Assembly (NCBI GenBank): GCA_047967505.1
Contig: CM106541.1
Source: Dipteris shenzhenensis
Lineage: Eukaryota > Polypodiophyta > Polypodiopsida > Gleicheniales
Reading direction: 5' to 3' (one strand)
Length of the DNA: 64,000 nucleotides
Part shown: in pieces, positions 1-9,674 of the stretch
Numbering within the stretch: position 1 is the first letter of the stretch
How the letters are laid out: the number at the start of each line of letters is the position of its first letter
Position numbers and translations under genes: made by a program
Notes under the pieces: generated by a model
Database searches by the model: none
Told to the model about the DNA's origin: nothing
What the model saw: the letters and a program-made list of their open reading frames with translations, nothing else

Positions 1-254
1 AATAAATAAGGCAGCCCACAGCCTGCTGATAAAGGGTGGCATGAAAGGGTTCACTCCCATCCGCGGAGGAGAAACAAAAGCCAGGCTCCAATGGTGTTAG
101 AAACTGGCTTGCAATCTTCAAACTGGAAGCAGTCTAAGAGCTGTCCAATGTCCTTGGACTGACTCATCACTATACCCCCCTCAACATATGCAAACTGGAT
201 GCCCAAGTAATAGTGCAACTGGCCCTTGTCTGTTATTGCAAATGATTTCTGCAA
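1..254 (-). mobile_element. Copia-A: RT-to-RNase H region, degraded, continues off window
   Basis: The minus-strand reading contains the copia stretch that follows the RT catalytic site, with a motif of the form TDKGQLHYYLGIQF and a downstream serine-rich SQSKDIGQLL block, as in the end of Ty1/copia reverse transcriptase. It is the most downstream part of the minus-strand copia whose 5' LTR lies at 10986-11200. The frame breaks shortly after residue 55 of the readable piece, and the remainder lies beyond base 1. This is a dead fragment; it encodes no working enzyme. Confidence 0.7.
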
Positions 255-440
255 ATCAGCTTTTGGTGCGTTGAAGCTACAATTGGAGCTACATGTAGAT
301 CTTGTAGGAGCATTGAAGGTGTTACAGAGTGATGTCTGCCTTCACTGCTAGAGCAGGTCGATTCGGTCATTTGTTGAAGCTAGAGTCGAGACTTGGGCTG
401 AGTCACCTTCATCTGCAGGTGAATTAGGAGCCATTTGGGT

Positions 441-1259
441 TCATTCTGCAATTTTGTCCATATCTGGCCTAGTGACAAGCATGCCATCCACATAAAGAAT
501 GAGAATTACAGATCCCACAACACTCTTTTGGACATAAAGAGTTGCTTCTGTATGGCTGTTCTGAAAGCCACGGGGTGTCAAATGTGCAGGTATCTTGGCA
601 TAGGGCCCTTTTGAGCCAGCAAACCTGATTTTCATAACCGTTTTTCTGAAAGCTAGGAGCTTGAGTGACATAGACCTCTTCCTGTAAATCACCATGAAGG
701 AAGGCGGTCTTAATGTCCAACTGATGCACCTCCCAATGTTTGTGGGATGCAAGAGCAATGACTCAACGACTGGTCCTGGTGGGCTTAACATTTCGCACCA
801 AGGCTAGCTTTGTAGCGATCAACACTGCCATCAGCTTTGCGCTTCAATTTGTAAACCCACTTTGTGCCGATGGCACGCTTGCCTGCAGGCAAATCACAGA
901 AGTCCCTTGTGCCATTTGCTTGAATGGAATCAAGTCCAGCTCTTATGGCGTGCATCCATTCATGACTTTGCATCGTGGTGACATAGAGGCTCCTCATTAC
1001 AGGCAGTGGCAATCAAAGATACAACCAAAAAATTGCCTTGCATCTGTTTGTGCGCACCTCTAGTGCGGGCATGCAAAGGCTCAGCCTGCTTGCTGTCCCT
1101 GAGGGTATTCAAAAGCCAATGAGGGACTGATTTTTGCAGTCTCATGACAGCCCTCTCTACTTGAACTGCTTGCTCGATAGCATGGCCATCTGGCAGTGGA
1201 AAATCAAGCTGAGCAGGAGCAACGGGAGGAGGATTGGAGCTACTAGAAGCATGTGGCAT
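441..1259 (-). mobile_element. Copia-A: reverse transcriptase fragment (pseudogenised)
   Basis: Three minus-strand frames together carry copia RT landmarks in order. Around 1012-785 there is the pre-RT block with GTKWVYKLKRKADG and RYKAS. Around 729-600 there is the DIKTAFLHGDLQEEVY block. Around 530-470 there is a catalytic-site relative LYVDGMLVT, where the family norm is YVDDM, so the second catalytic aspartate reads glycine. The blocks sit in different frames, so at least two frameshifts are present. The stretch 1259-960 is the low-complexity linker that normally lies between copia integrase and RT. Identification as copia RT is firm; function is lost. Confidence 0.82.
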
Positions 1260-1260
1260 G

Positions 1261-1392
1261 GTCAGTGTAACCAGAAAACACGTTTCAGGTAGTAGAAACG
1301 TGAAAAAACGTATCTAAGAAACATGCGAAACGTGGAACGTTTTTTAAAATATAATTTATATAAAATACACTATTTTATAATTTATATAAAAT
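1261..1392. other. AT-rich insertion inside copia-A
   Basis: This stretch interrupts the copia-A reading between integrase and RT. It holds several copies of a CGTTTC/GAAACG motif and a direct repeat of about 24 bases (TATAATTTATATAAAATACAC, read at about 1345-1370 and 1377-1397). It has no coding character. Its right end was copied into the 343-bp tandem duplication next to it, so it was present before that duplication. Confidence 0.5.
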
Positions 1393-2078
1393 ACACTAAT
1401 TTTACACGTTTCCAGACGAAATGCTTGTTAAGATCTCGAAACGTTTCTTATGACACTGGGCATGGTGCTCTGCACTATGAAAGGCGTAATAGAATCAAGC
1501 ACATCCGAGGCTTCCATTGAAGGCTGTGTTTTACAGTCCAGCCAAGGTAAAGGGGCATGCTCAGCAAAAACCACGTCCCTACTGACAATCACCTTGCTTG
1601 TGCTAGGCTGAAACAACTTGTAACCTTTGCTTTGTGAGCTGTAGCCAAATAAGTTGCATTTGACAGCCTTATCATCAAGCTTATGCCTCAACTGAGAGAC
1701 ATGCACATACGCTAGGGACCCAAACACCCGCATGTACACTAATTTTACACGTTTCTAGACGAAATGCTTGTTAAGATCTCGAAACGTTTCTTATGACATT
1801 GGGCATGGTGCTCTGCACTATGAAAGGCGTAATAGAATCAAACACATCCGAGGCTTCCATTGAAGGCTGTGTTTTACAGTCCAGCCAAGGTAAAGGGGCA
1901 TGCTCAGCAAAAACCACGTCCCTACTGACAATCACCTTGCTTGTGCTAGGCTGAAACAACTTGTAACCTTTGCTTTGTGAGCTGTTGCCAATGAAGATGC
2001 ATTTGACAGCCTTATCATCAAGCTCATGCCTCAACTGAGAGACATGCACATACGCTAGGGACCCAAACACCCGCATGT
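1393..2078 (-). repeat. 343-bp direct tandem duplication within copia-A integrase
   Basis: Bases 1393-1735 and 1736-2078 are direct copies offset by exactly 343 bases, differing at only a handful of sites. Both units start in the AT-rich insertion (ACACTAATTTTACACG) and end in integrase sequence (CAAACACCCGCATGT). The minus strand of each encodes the copia integrase tail with MRVFGSLAYVHV and a GYKLFQPSTSKVIVSRDVVF block. Low divergence points to a recent duplication. Confidence 0.9.
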
Positions 2079-2203
2079 GAGAAATGATCGGGTTATGACC
2101 TGTCCATGCTTCATAGGGAGTGATGGTCTTCAACGCCCGAGTGGGTGCTCGGTTGAGCACATTGTTGGCACACATAATTGAATATCTTCACCAAACTGTT
2201 GAA
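2079..2203 (-). mobile_element. Copia-A: integrase carboxy-terminal segment and insertion site of copia-B
   Basis: The minus strand reads the NNVLNRAPTRALKTITPYEAW block typical of the end of the copia integrase core, followed by the downstream GHNPIISHMRVFG block. Most of the catalytic core (the DDE region) is missing between this piece and the pre-integrase motif preserved at 8330-8420, so a deletion preceded or accompanied the split. The right edge is cut by copia-B at 2208/2209. Confidence 0.78.
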
Positions 2204-2208
2204 GTTGA
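2204..2208. repeat. Target-site duplication GTTGA, left side of copia-B
   Basis: GTTGA here is matched by GTTGA at 8325-8329, directly flanking copia-B. Taking one copy away restores a continuous minus-strand copia reading across the gap, with GHLN on the right side followed by FNSL on the left. Five bases is the usual LTR-element duplication length. Confidence 0.85.
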
Positions 2209-2414
2209 TGTTGGGGTAAAGGCACATTGCCACCCCTTTATTAAAGATATGACACCTATGACTGTCTTAAGACAGTCATAGGGGGGAAAAACCTAATCCT
2301 AATAAAACCTATGAGTTTGTGGTGTGGCTCATCACTTCACACCCGCATCTTTAGTGTCACTCCTCTCTCTCACTCTCTCCCTGTTGTTCTTCTCCCTCTT
2401 CCCTTCCCCCTTCA
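2209..2414 (+). repeat. Copia-B 5' LTR
   Basis: It starts TG at 2209 and ends CA at 2413-2414, two bases before the PBS. From 2222 to 2414 it matches 8131-8324 almost base for base. The first 13 bases have no counterpart in the 3' copy. It contains a perfect 20-bp palindrome (2259-2278), a G/A tract, and a CT-rich end. Confidence 0.82.
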
Positions 2415-2416
2415 AC

Positions 2417-2429
2417 TGGTATCAGAGCC
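2417..2429 (+). other. Primer-binding site, initiator tRNA-Met type
   Basis: TGGTATCAGAGCC lies two bases after the 5' LTR end. This is the common plant LTR-element PBS complementary to the 3' end of initiator tRNA-Met. Confidence 0.93.
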
Positions 2430-4046
2430 AGCCTCACTCCCTCCCTACCCCTGCCTACCCCTCTCTCTACCCTTCCCCCTCCCCTCGGGCTTCGTGCCCT
2501 CAGCATTGCGCAGGCAGCGCGGGCCAGCGGGACAGCAAGGGCAACAGCCAGGGCGTAGCGCGGGCAGCTGCAGCGGTAGCGCAGCGCGGTCCAGGGGGAC
2601 AGCGCGGGCAGGAGCGCAGGGCGGCGCCGAGCAGCGCCAGCAGCAGCTAGCTGCTACAGCCTCCGGGCTTCGTACAGGGCGGCGCGCAGGCGCGCGCGTG
2701 TACGGCCGTACGGCCGTCCGTACTGTACGGACGCCGCCGTACGTACAGGGAGCAGCGTCAGGAACTTCTTCGACAGGGAGCTGCATCAGGGAAGAGCATT
2801 TCGAAAATTTTTTTTTTCTCTCTCTATTCTGGGATTTCGTACCCTGCACAGGTACACAGGTACAGTGCTGCCAGTACATAGGTATAGCAAGTACATCATT
2901 TTTTTTCTTTGGGGAAAGAAGGCAAAGAGAGAGCATTCCCGGCTGTTCAGTCCTTCAAACTGTGTTTTTTTTTTGGAGGTACAGCAAGTACATCTTGTCC
3001 CTCGTGCTTGAGGTGACTAGTACCACAGTGTGTGGTGGTTGCACAGTTATCTTGTTTCGGGAAGGTAATGCCTTGATTTTGCTGAGGATTTTTATGCTTT
3101 TGCTGAGTGCAAATCTCAGCTTTTGGGTGACATTTTCAAAGGGCTTTTGCCTGGAAGCTTATGCAGTGTATGCCTTGAGGCAGTGTGGAGCCAGGGAGTC
3201 CACATTGGTCTTGTTTCCGCAGTGTATTCAGTGACATTTCTACAGGTAACATTTTGTGTACGACACCTTGGAAAATCTCAGTTGAGCCACGTTTGGCCAG
3301 GGCGCATCGAGTTTACTCGGTCCCTAACTGTCCATCGTTGACAGTGCTCAAAAGATTTTCTCTTCAGTGTTTGTACGTTGGGATCTGTGTTGTTATTGTG
3401 TACACAGGGCTGTTTATGCATTGCATTGTCAGGTGAAAGTGCCAGGAGAGCGCTGTATTTTTCTTTGCTACCTCAGTGTTGAGGTGTTTTTCACTTGGTA
3501 CAGGTGTTAAATCAAGGGGCTTTTGCCCAGATTTTGCTTGAGAGCACTTGGGTTACTGTCAGAGATCTTCAGATGCCTTTTATCCCCTTGGCAGAAGGGT
3601 GATTGCTTGGGATTTATCCCATTTTCTGTTGCAGGTTTGTGACAGGCTGAAGTGTCTGGAGCCTCTTTTTCAGTGAACAAAACAGTGTATGCCAAGTGGT
3701 TTATGCATATTAAATCAGTGCAATACCTCATCTGAGGTGGGAGAAGTGATCAGGACAGCAGTGTTTTGTGCTTTGTCAGCTGATGATGCACTGTTAAAGC
3801 ACTTGTGGAGCAGCTGCAGCATTCTGAAATTACTGTTTTTATGCCTATTTGAGCACGGTACAGTGTGTCAGAAGGTACAGTAACTGGAGGGAATTTTCTG
3901 TTTTGCTGCAGATTTTCTGACAGTAAAAACAGCACTATTGTGAGTGCTCCTGGCTCTTGATAGAGCAAGTTTTTTTTTCTGAGAAATCAGAATTTTATTC
4001 AGTCCTTTTTTAACTTACAGGGAGTCAGGTACTTTCCTTATGTGAT
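2430..4046 (+). other. Copia-B long untranslated leader, possibly with an intron
   Basis: About 1.6 kb separates the PBS from the gag start. It opens CT-rich, then becomes GC-rich with a cluster of overlapping CCGTAC/GTACGG motifs (2697-2755), then turns U-rich. It ends in a pyrimidine tract and ACTTACAG (4013-4020), which resembles a 3' splice site, 26 bases before the gag ATG. The long plus-strand open stretch at 2311-3234 is low-complexity and has no recognisable domain, so it is not called as a gene. Confidence 0.6.
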
Positions 4047-5490
4047 ATGGCATCAGGGGGAAGTGAATCATCAATTCTAAACATAAAGAAATTGGAAGGG
4101 GCACACAATTATGCATTATGGGCAGAACAGTGTTTGAATGTACTTCTGCCTAAGAAGATTTCTAAGCCCATAAGGGTGAAGGGTGTCAAGCCATCTGGGA
4201 TGTCAGATGATGAATGGGAGGAGCTAGATTTGTCCGCGAGGGCTGCTATCATGCTTACTCTCAGTGATTCTCTTGTGTACAATGTTCAGGCTGAAAAGAC
4301 CTCTTATGGTGTATGGCAGAGGCTAGCAGAGTTGTATGCCCAAAAGAGTTCAGCCAGTAAGGTGTATTGGTTGAAGAAGCTGGTTGATCTTCGCATGAAG
4401 GAAGGTACAGCTATGACCTCACACTTGAGTGAGTTCAATGTCATCTTTACACAGCTGATTGCACAGGGGTTGAACCTTGATGAGGAGTTCAAGGCTACTT
4501 TCTTGTTGTGTACCCTTCCTGAGAGTTGGGACACTTTCAAGACCACCTTGTCTGATTCAAATGTCACTCTTATATATGCTGATGTAGAGAGCTCTCTCCT
4601 CATGGAGGAGATGAGCAGGAAAAATAATGCGGGCAGCAAGTCTTCAAATGCTTTGCAGGTACAGGAAAGAGGCAGGACTCAGCAGAAGGGGAGATCTGCT
4701 AGTAAGTCCAAATCCCGCAGTCAGTCCCGTGGTAAAAAGGATATTGAATGCTTTTATTGTGGCAAGAAGGGACATGTGAAGTCTAAGTGCTTCAAGTTTA
4801 TACGGGATCAGAAAGCCAAGAAGGCTGAAGCAAAGGATGCAGGCAGTGGAAGCAAAGGCAAAGGCAAGGCCAAGGTAGATGACTTGGATGCAGTGAATGT
4901 TGCAGCAGAGGACATTGACAGTGACAGACATGATGTTTTATGCTCTTCTGGTGTAATTGCACATACTTTGGTTATTGATGGCCATGACATGCACACCTGG
5001 CTCTTAGATTCAGGTGCTTCTTTTCATGTTACTCCTCATAGGGAGTGGTTTACTTCCTACACAGGTACTCATGGAGTTGTTCACCTTGGGAACAACTATG
5101 CATGTCAGATTGCAGGGATTGGCAGTATACAGATAGTATTCCCTGATGGACGCACATTTATGCTTGATGGTGTTCGCCATGTGCCGCAAATCAAGAAAAA
5201 TCTGATTAGCACTGGCTTATTGGATGATAGTGGTTACCACACCACATTTGGGGATTCCAAATGGGTGATTACTGATGGCCAGGTTGTAGTGGCTGAGGGT
5301 TTTAAGAGTGATACCTTGTACCCTCTTTATGTTTCCAGTGTAGGTAATCATGTTGTTGCTACAACTGAGCTGCCAAAGATTTCATTGTGGCATAGCCGGT
5401 TGGGACACATGTCCGTTAAAGGAATGCAAGAACTGTCACGTTTGGGTTATTTGCTATCTCTTTCATTTTCAGATTTGCCTACTTGTGATC
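4047..5490 (+). pseudogene. Copia-B gag, protease and pre-integrase part of the polyprotein
   Basis: The start ATG at 4047 follows a splice-acceptor-like tract. Residues 1-190 are the copia gag (UBN2-like) with the YALWAEQCLNVLL block. A CCHC zinc knuckle, C-x2-C-x4-H-x4-C, lies near residues 235-250 (about 4749-4797), preceded by a Ser/Arg/Lys-rich linker. The protease signature LLDSGASFHV sits near residue 320, with the active-site Asp in DSG. The GAG_pre-integrase motif LWHSRLGHMS is near residue 450. The frame is lost inside the integrase HHCC zinc finger near 5490, where the second cysteine of the C-x2-C pair is missing. The remainder continues in another frame. Confidence 0.88.
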
Positions 5491-6470
5491 ATATTTGGCA
5501 AGCATTCTATGACTCCTCATAAGAGGAGAACTCCCCAAAATAGAGCACCGCTTGATCTAGTGCACACTGATTTGTGTGAAATGCCACAGTTATCACTAAG
5601 GGGTGCAAAGTATTTCATTACTTTTATTGATGATGCCACACGCAAACTGTGGGTCTATTTCTTGAAGCATAAGAGCGATGCCTTAGATGCTTTCAAGAAG
5701 TTTGTCGCTCAGGTTGAAAATCGGACAGGTCGTAGGCTGAAATGCCTCAGATCCGATAATGGGGGTGAGTATGTGTCACATGCTTTTGTGCAGTTTTGCG
5801 AAGCTAAGGGCATTAAACAGGAACTCACAGCCCCTCATAATGCATTTAAAAATGGTGTAAGTGAGCGGATGAATCGAACTATTCAGGAGAAAGTTCGATG
5901 TATGTTGTCTTATGCTGCATTGCCCCATGGCTTTTGGGTAGAAGCCGTGCAAACAGCAGTTCACATTATTAACAGGTCGCCAAACAAGGCTTTGGAGTTG
6001 AAAGTGCCAGAGGAGGTGTGGTCTGGCAAGCCACCCTCATATAAGCACTTACGTGTGTTTGGCTGCGAGTGCTTTGCTCATGTACGCAAAGAACTGCGCA
6101 CCAAACTGGAGCCAAAGTCTTTCAGATGCATCTTTATGGGTTATGGTGACGAAGGTGAAATGGGGTACAGGTTATGGGATCCCGTCAAACGGAAGATTAT
6201 ACGCAGCAATGATGTCATCTTTAAAGAGGATAGTGTACACAAAGAACCCGTGCAACCTGTGGAATACAGGAGGGTTGTTTATGATGATGTCGGACAGCAA
6301 AGAATGCCCATTAATATGCAGCAGCAGGCTGCTGCAGATAACCCTGTTCAAGAGGGTATACAGGCTGAAAATCAGCCAGATAATTCTGCCAATGATGCAC
6401 CACAGGATATGCCAGCAAATGGGGCTGTAGAACAGCCAAATATGGTGGTACAGCCACCGTCATGCCTGAC
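5490..6470 (+). pseudogene. Copia-B integrase
   Basis: This frame carries the integrase catalytic core: HTDLCEMP with the first Asp (about 5568), FIDDATRKLWVYFLK, SDNGGEYVS with the second Asp (about 5753-5779), and NGVSERMNRTIQEK with the catalytic Glu (about 5854). The copia carboxy-terminal signature LRVFGCECFAHV follows near 6050. Integrase would insert the cDNA copy into chromosomes. The zinc-finger end is joined to the previous frame only through a frameshift near 5490, and the frame shifts again around 6465 in the glutamine-rich linker before RT. Confidence 0.88.
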
Positions 6471-7045
6471 GAACAGGCTGGACAGCAGCATAATCCGGAA
6501 CATTTTGTTAGGAGGAGCACCCGTGTACAACGGCCTCCTGACAGGTTTGTCCCAGGAGCCAATAATGTGGCTGATTTTATTATGCTGACAGATTGTGGTG
6601 AGCCTTCCAGCTTCAAGGAAGCTATGGGAAGAACAGAGAAAAGGAAGTGGGAGAAAGCCATGCAGTCAGAAATGGACTCCCTACTTCCAAATGATACATG
6701 GGACTTGGTGCAGCTACCTGCAGGCAGAAAGGTTTTGCCATGCAAGTGGGTTTACAAAGTCAAAGTGGATTCAAATGCTTTAACGAGGTATAAGGCCAGA
6801 TTGGTTGCCAAGGGATTTAAGCAGGAGAAGGGCATTGATTTTGATGAGATCTTTTCCCCTGTAGTCAAGATGACTACTTTGAGAGCAGTGTTAGCTCTTG
6901 TTGCTCATGAGGACATGGATTTATGTCAGATGGATGTGAAGACTGCTTTTCTTCACGGAGATCTCCATGATGAGATCTATATGAGTCAGCCAGAGGGATA
7001 TGCTGTTAAAGGGAAAGAGCAGCTTGTGTGTAAGCTTTGTGTGTA
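6462..7045 (+). pseudogene. Copia-B reverse transcriptase, amino-terminal half
   Basis: It starts after the frameshift near 6465 and reads the pre-RT region (RRSTRVQRPPDRF), then CKWVYKVKVDSN, RYKARLVAKGFKQ and MDVKTAFLHGDLHDEIY, all standard copia RT blocks that include the first catalytic Asp (MDVK). It ends in a 13-bp tandem duplication (7024-7036 and 7037-7049, TTGTGTGTAAGCT) that shifts the frame and truncates the protein after CKLCV. Confidence 0.88.
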
Positions 7046-8190
7046 AGCTCAAGAGGAGCTTGTATGGACTCAAGCAGGCACCAAGAGAATGGTACAAGAA
7101 GTTTGATGCCTTCATGCAGTCCCAAGGGTATCATAGGTGTGAGACCGATCATTGCTTGTACACCAAACGGGCAAAGGATGGCAGTTTGATGCTACTCATT
7201 CTATATGTGGATGACATGCTGATTGCCAGTAAATCTCAGCAGGAGATTAGTACTTTGAAGAAACAACTGCATAAGTCTTTTGACATGAAAGACTTGGGTG
7301 ATGCAAATCATATTCTTGGCATGCGGATTACTCGTGACAGGTCCAAGAGACTTTTGTTTGTGTCACAGAAAGAGTACATTGACAAAGTACTGCAGAGGTT
7401 TAAAATGGAGGGGGGGAAGTCTATTAGTACCCCGCTGCCTCCACATTTAAAACTCAGCAATAAGGACAGCCCCAGATCAGATGATGATAAGGCTGAAATG
7501 GCCAAAGTTCCGTATGCATCTGCAGTTGGTTCTTTGATGTATGCCATGGTTGCCACTCGTCCGGATATTGCTTTTGCGGTGGGAGTCATCAGCAGGTATA
7601 TGGCAAATCCAGGCGTGCGGCACTGGGAAGCAGTGAAAGGTGTCTTGAGGTATCTCAAGGGTACCAAAGACTTGTCCATATGCTATGGTAGGCAGGATGC
7701 ATTGGTGCATGGTTTTACAGATTCAGACTATGCAGGGAATGCAGATAACCGGAAGTCTACTACCGGTTATATTTTCACATTTGCAGGAGGTGCTATATCA
7801 TGGGTGTCTCGGTTGCAGAAATGCGTTGCACTGTCAACTACTGAAGCTGAATATGTTGCAGCCACTGAGGCTTGCAAGGAAGCAATATGGCTTACTCGGC
7901 TGGTGGGAGATTCGGGCATTACAGGAGATATGCCAGTCTTGCATTGTGATAGTCAGAGTGCTATCATGTTAGCAAAGAATCCGGTCTTTCAACAAAAGAC
8001 CAAGCACATAGATGTGAAATATCATTTCATCAGGGAGGTACTGGAAGACAAGCGACTTGAGCTTGTGAAAGTGCATACTGATGATAATCCTGCAGATTTG
8101 CTCACTAAGAGCTTGCCTACAGAGCGGTTTGCACATTGCCACCCCTTTATTAAAGATATGACACCTATGACTGTCTTAAGACAGTCATAG
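7037..8190 (+). pseudogene. Copia-B reverse transcriptase (catalytic site) and RNase H
   Basis: This frame continues from the duplicated segment with CKLKRSLYGLKQAPREWY, the catalytic YVDDML (about 7204-7221), and SKRLLFVSQKEYIDKVL. The RNase H domain follows, with GFTDSDYAGN, SWVSRLQKCVALSTTEAEY and HCDSQSAIMLAKN, and ends with KHIDVKYHFIREV and the DNPADLLTKSLP tail. All RT and RNase H acidic residues are present here. The last 20 or so codons overlap the sequence that is repeated at the 5' end of the element, so the pol 3' end and the terminal repeat share bases. Confidence 0.9.
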
Positions 8191-8324
8191 GGGGAAAAAA
8201 ACCTAATCCTAATAAAACCTATGAGTTTGTGGTGTGGCTCATCACTTCACACCCGCATCTTTAGTGTCACTCCTCTCTCTCACTCTCTCCCTTTTGTTCT
8301 TCTCCCTCTTCCCTTCCCCCTTTA
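8131..8324 (+). repeat. Copia-B 3' terminal repeat, overlapping the end of pol
   Basis: It matches 2222-2414 with one small indel in the G/A tract and a T for C near the end. The match begins inside pol codons rather than after the purine tract (8188-8201), which is where an LTR would normally begin. It includes the same 20-bp palindrome at 8168-8187. The GTTGA duplication follows at 8325-8329. Confidence 0.8.
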
Positions 8325-8329
8325 GTTGA

Positions 8330-8420
8330 GATGTCCTAATCTCTCATGCCATAGATGTGTATCATAAATGACAGATTCAGCCATGGCATTAGCTTCTATA
8401 GCTACCTGTTGTGCATGAAC
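8330..8420 (-). mobile_element. Copia-A: GAG_pre-integrase motif
   Basis: The minus strand reads YDTHLWHERLGHLN, the hallmark preceding the copia integrase. It lies immediately beyond the right target duplication of copia-B, and its continuation is on the far side of that element at 2203. This shows that copia-B inserted into copia-A. Confidence 0.83.
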
Positions 8421-8424
8421 TCCC

Positions 8425-8560
8425 GTGGAGGCAAGAGCCTCCATCAACCGTTATGATGAAGCCCTCTTTCTCACCTACGCGCGCATGAGATCTGCTCTCC
8501 ACGCTCTAGCCTACACCTCTCACCGGAATACGACCCGAGGACCTATGCTACACTTGTGAA
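8425..8560. other. Unassigned stretch inside copia-A
   Basis: About 135 bases between the pre-integrase and protease remnants of copia-A. The plus strand has a short open reading with RYDEALFLTYARMRSAL, which faintly recalls a LINE tail but is too short to assign. It may be a small insertion. Confidence 0.3.
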
Positions 8561-8563
8561 CAT

Positions 8564-8815
8564 TTATGCTACAAATGAGCGACGACACGATTGTAGGTGA
8601 CCAGAACTTGCACTTGGGAGATTTTTAAGATGATATAGCCCTCTATCAAGTGCTCGAGAAAGTACAATATAGTTGTCGTACCGATTATCATAAATGGCAC
8701 AGTGATAACCATGAAAAAGAACTCTTAAGCCATGTGTGGAGATGGTTGAGATAGAAAACAGATTCTTTTTACTGTCCCCTTCATTTATCTTAACATTGTT
8801 AAGCTTCCTGCACAA
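8564..8815 (-). mobile_element. Copia-A: protease/pre-integrase region remnant
   Basis: The minus-strand frame reads a weak version of the copia stretch between protease and integrase, with HGLRVLFHGYHCAIYD followed by a SRALDRGLYHLKNLP block. The latter corresponds to the family's G-x3-LY-x-L element. No DSG active site is visible. Position and orientation fit the rest of copia-A. Confidence 0.55.
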
Positions 8816-8856
8816 ATAAGCAACTTTGGCCTCATTGTGTATCTAATATAGACTAG

Positions 8857-9670
8857 CCAAAGTGTCCCATGCAGCCTTGGTTGTTTTGCAATGTGAGGTA
8901 TAACAACTCTCTTGCAATTCATGGCAATCACTGCATGTGCTTGTGCATCTCTCTAATCCCAATGAATCTGTTCTTGTGTTGGAGGGTCAGCAGGAGGCAT
9001 TGAGGGAGTAGTGGTGGATGAACCAGAACTGCCAGAAGTGGCTACGGTGGCACCAGGTGCCTGTGATGAAGAGACATGTCTCGTCTCCGATCTAGATACA
9101 ATTCCCCAAAAGTTCTTGGACACCAACAGGTAGGACCACATGGGATAATTGATGCCATCAAGCTTTTCCTCAGCAGCAAGCATCCCAAAAGATTCACGGT
9201 TTGCCAATGCAAATGAAAATCCCCATAAAATAAAAGTGCTCTGCAAGTGTCATGGCCAAAGTGTCCCATGCAGCCTTGGCTGTTTTGCAAGACCGAATGT
9301 GAGGTATAACAACTCTCTTGCAATTCATGGCAATCAATACATGTGCATGTGCATCTTGCTGATCCCAATGAATCTGTTCTTGTGTTGGAGGGTCAGTAGC
9401 AGGCACTGAGGGAGTAGTGGTAGATGAACCAGAACTGCAAGAAGTGGTTGCGGTGGCACTAGGTGCCTGTGATGAAGAGACAGGTCTAGTCTCCGATCTA
9501 GATACAATTCTCCAAAAGTTCTTGGACTCCAACAGGTGGCGCACCAAGTAGGACCACATGGGATAATTGATGCCATTAAGCTTGTCCTCAGCAACAAGCA
9601 TTCCAAAAAGATTCATGGTTTGCCAATGCAAATGAAAATCCCCAAAAAATAAAAGTGCTGTGCAAGTGTC
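8857..9670 (-). mobile_element. Copia-A: gag amino-terminal region, tandemly duplicated
   Basis: Two direct copies of about 400 bp (8857-9255 and 9256-about 9670) each encode, on the minus strand, a copia gag start with L-x-GINYPMWSYL, an SKNFW block, a Ser/Thr-rich linker and TQEQIHWDQ. The copy at 9631-9256 is fuller and continues into the RSCKTAKAAWDTL block of the UBN2-type gag. The other copy carries small deletions and is broken. Gag would form the virus-like particle; here it is non-functional. Confidence 0.82.
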
Positions 9671-9674
9671 ATAG

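Larger units (their letters stand above)
2209..8324 (+). mobile_element. Copia-B: near full-length Ty1/copia retrotransposon nested in copia-A
   Basis: A 6.1-kb plus-strand element flanked by GTTGA duplications. In order it has a 5' LTR (2209-2414), tRNA-Met-type PBS (2417-2429), a leader of about 1.6 kb, gag with zinc knuckle, aspartic protease, integrase, RT and RNase H (4047-8190), a purine tract (8188-8201) and a 3' terminal repeat (8131-8324). The domain order protease-integrase-RT-RNase H defines the copia superfamily. Three frameshifts break the polyprotein (near 5490, 6465 and 7037). The element is intact enough to have inserted fairly recently but cannot make a full polyprotein now. 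Confidence 0.93.

Noticed and set aside
2311-3234. A 307-codon plus-strand open frame after the copia-B 5' LTR
   Set aside because: It starts inside the LTR and runs through a CT-rich then GC-rich untranslated leader; no domain and composition-driven openness.
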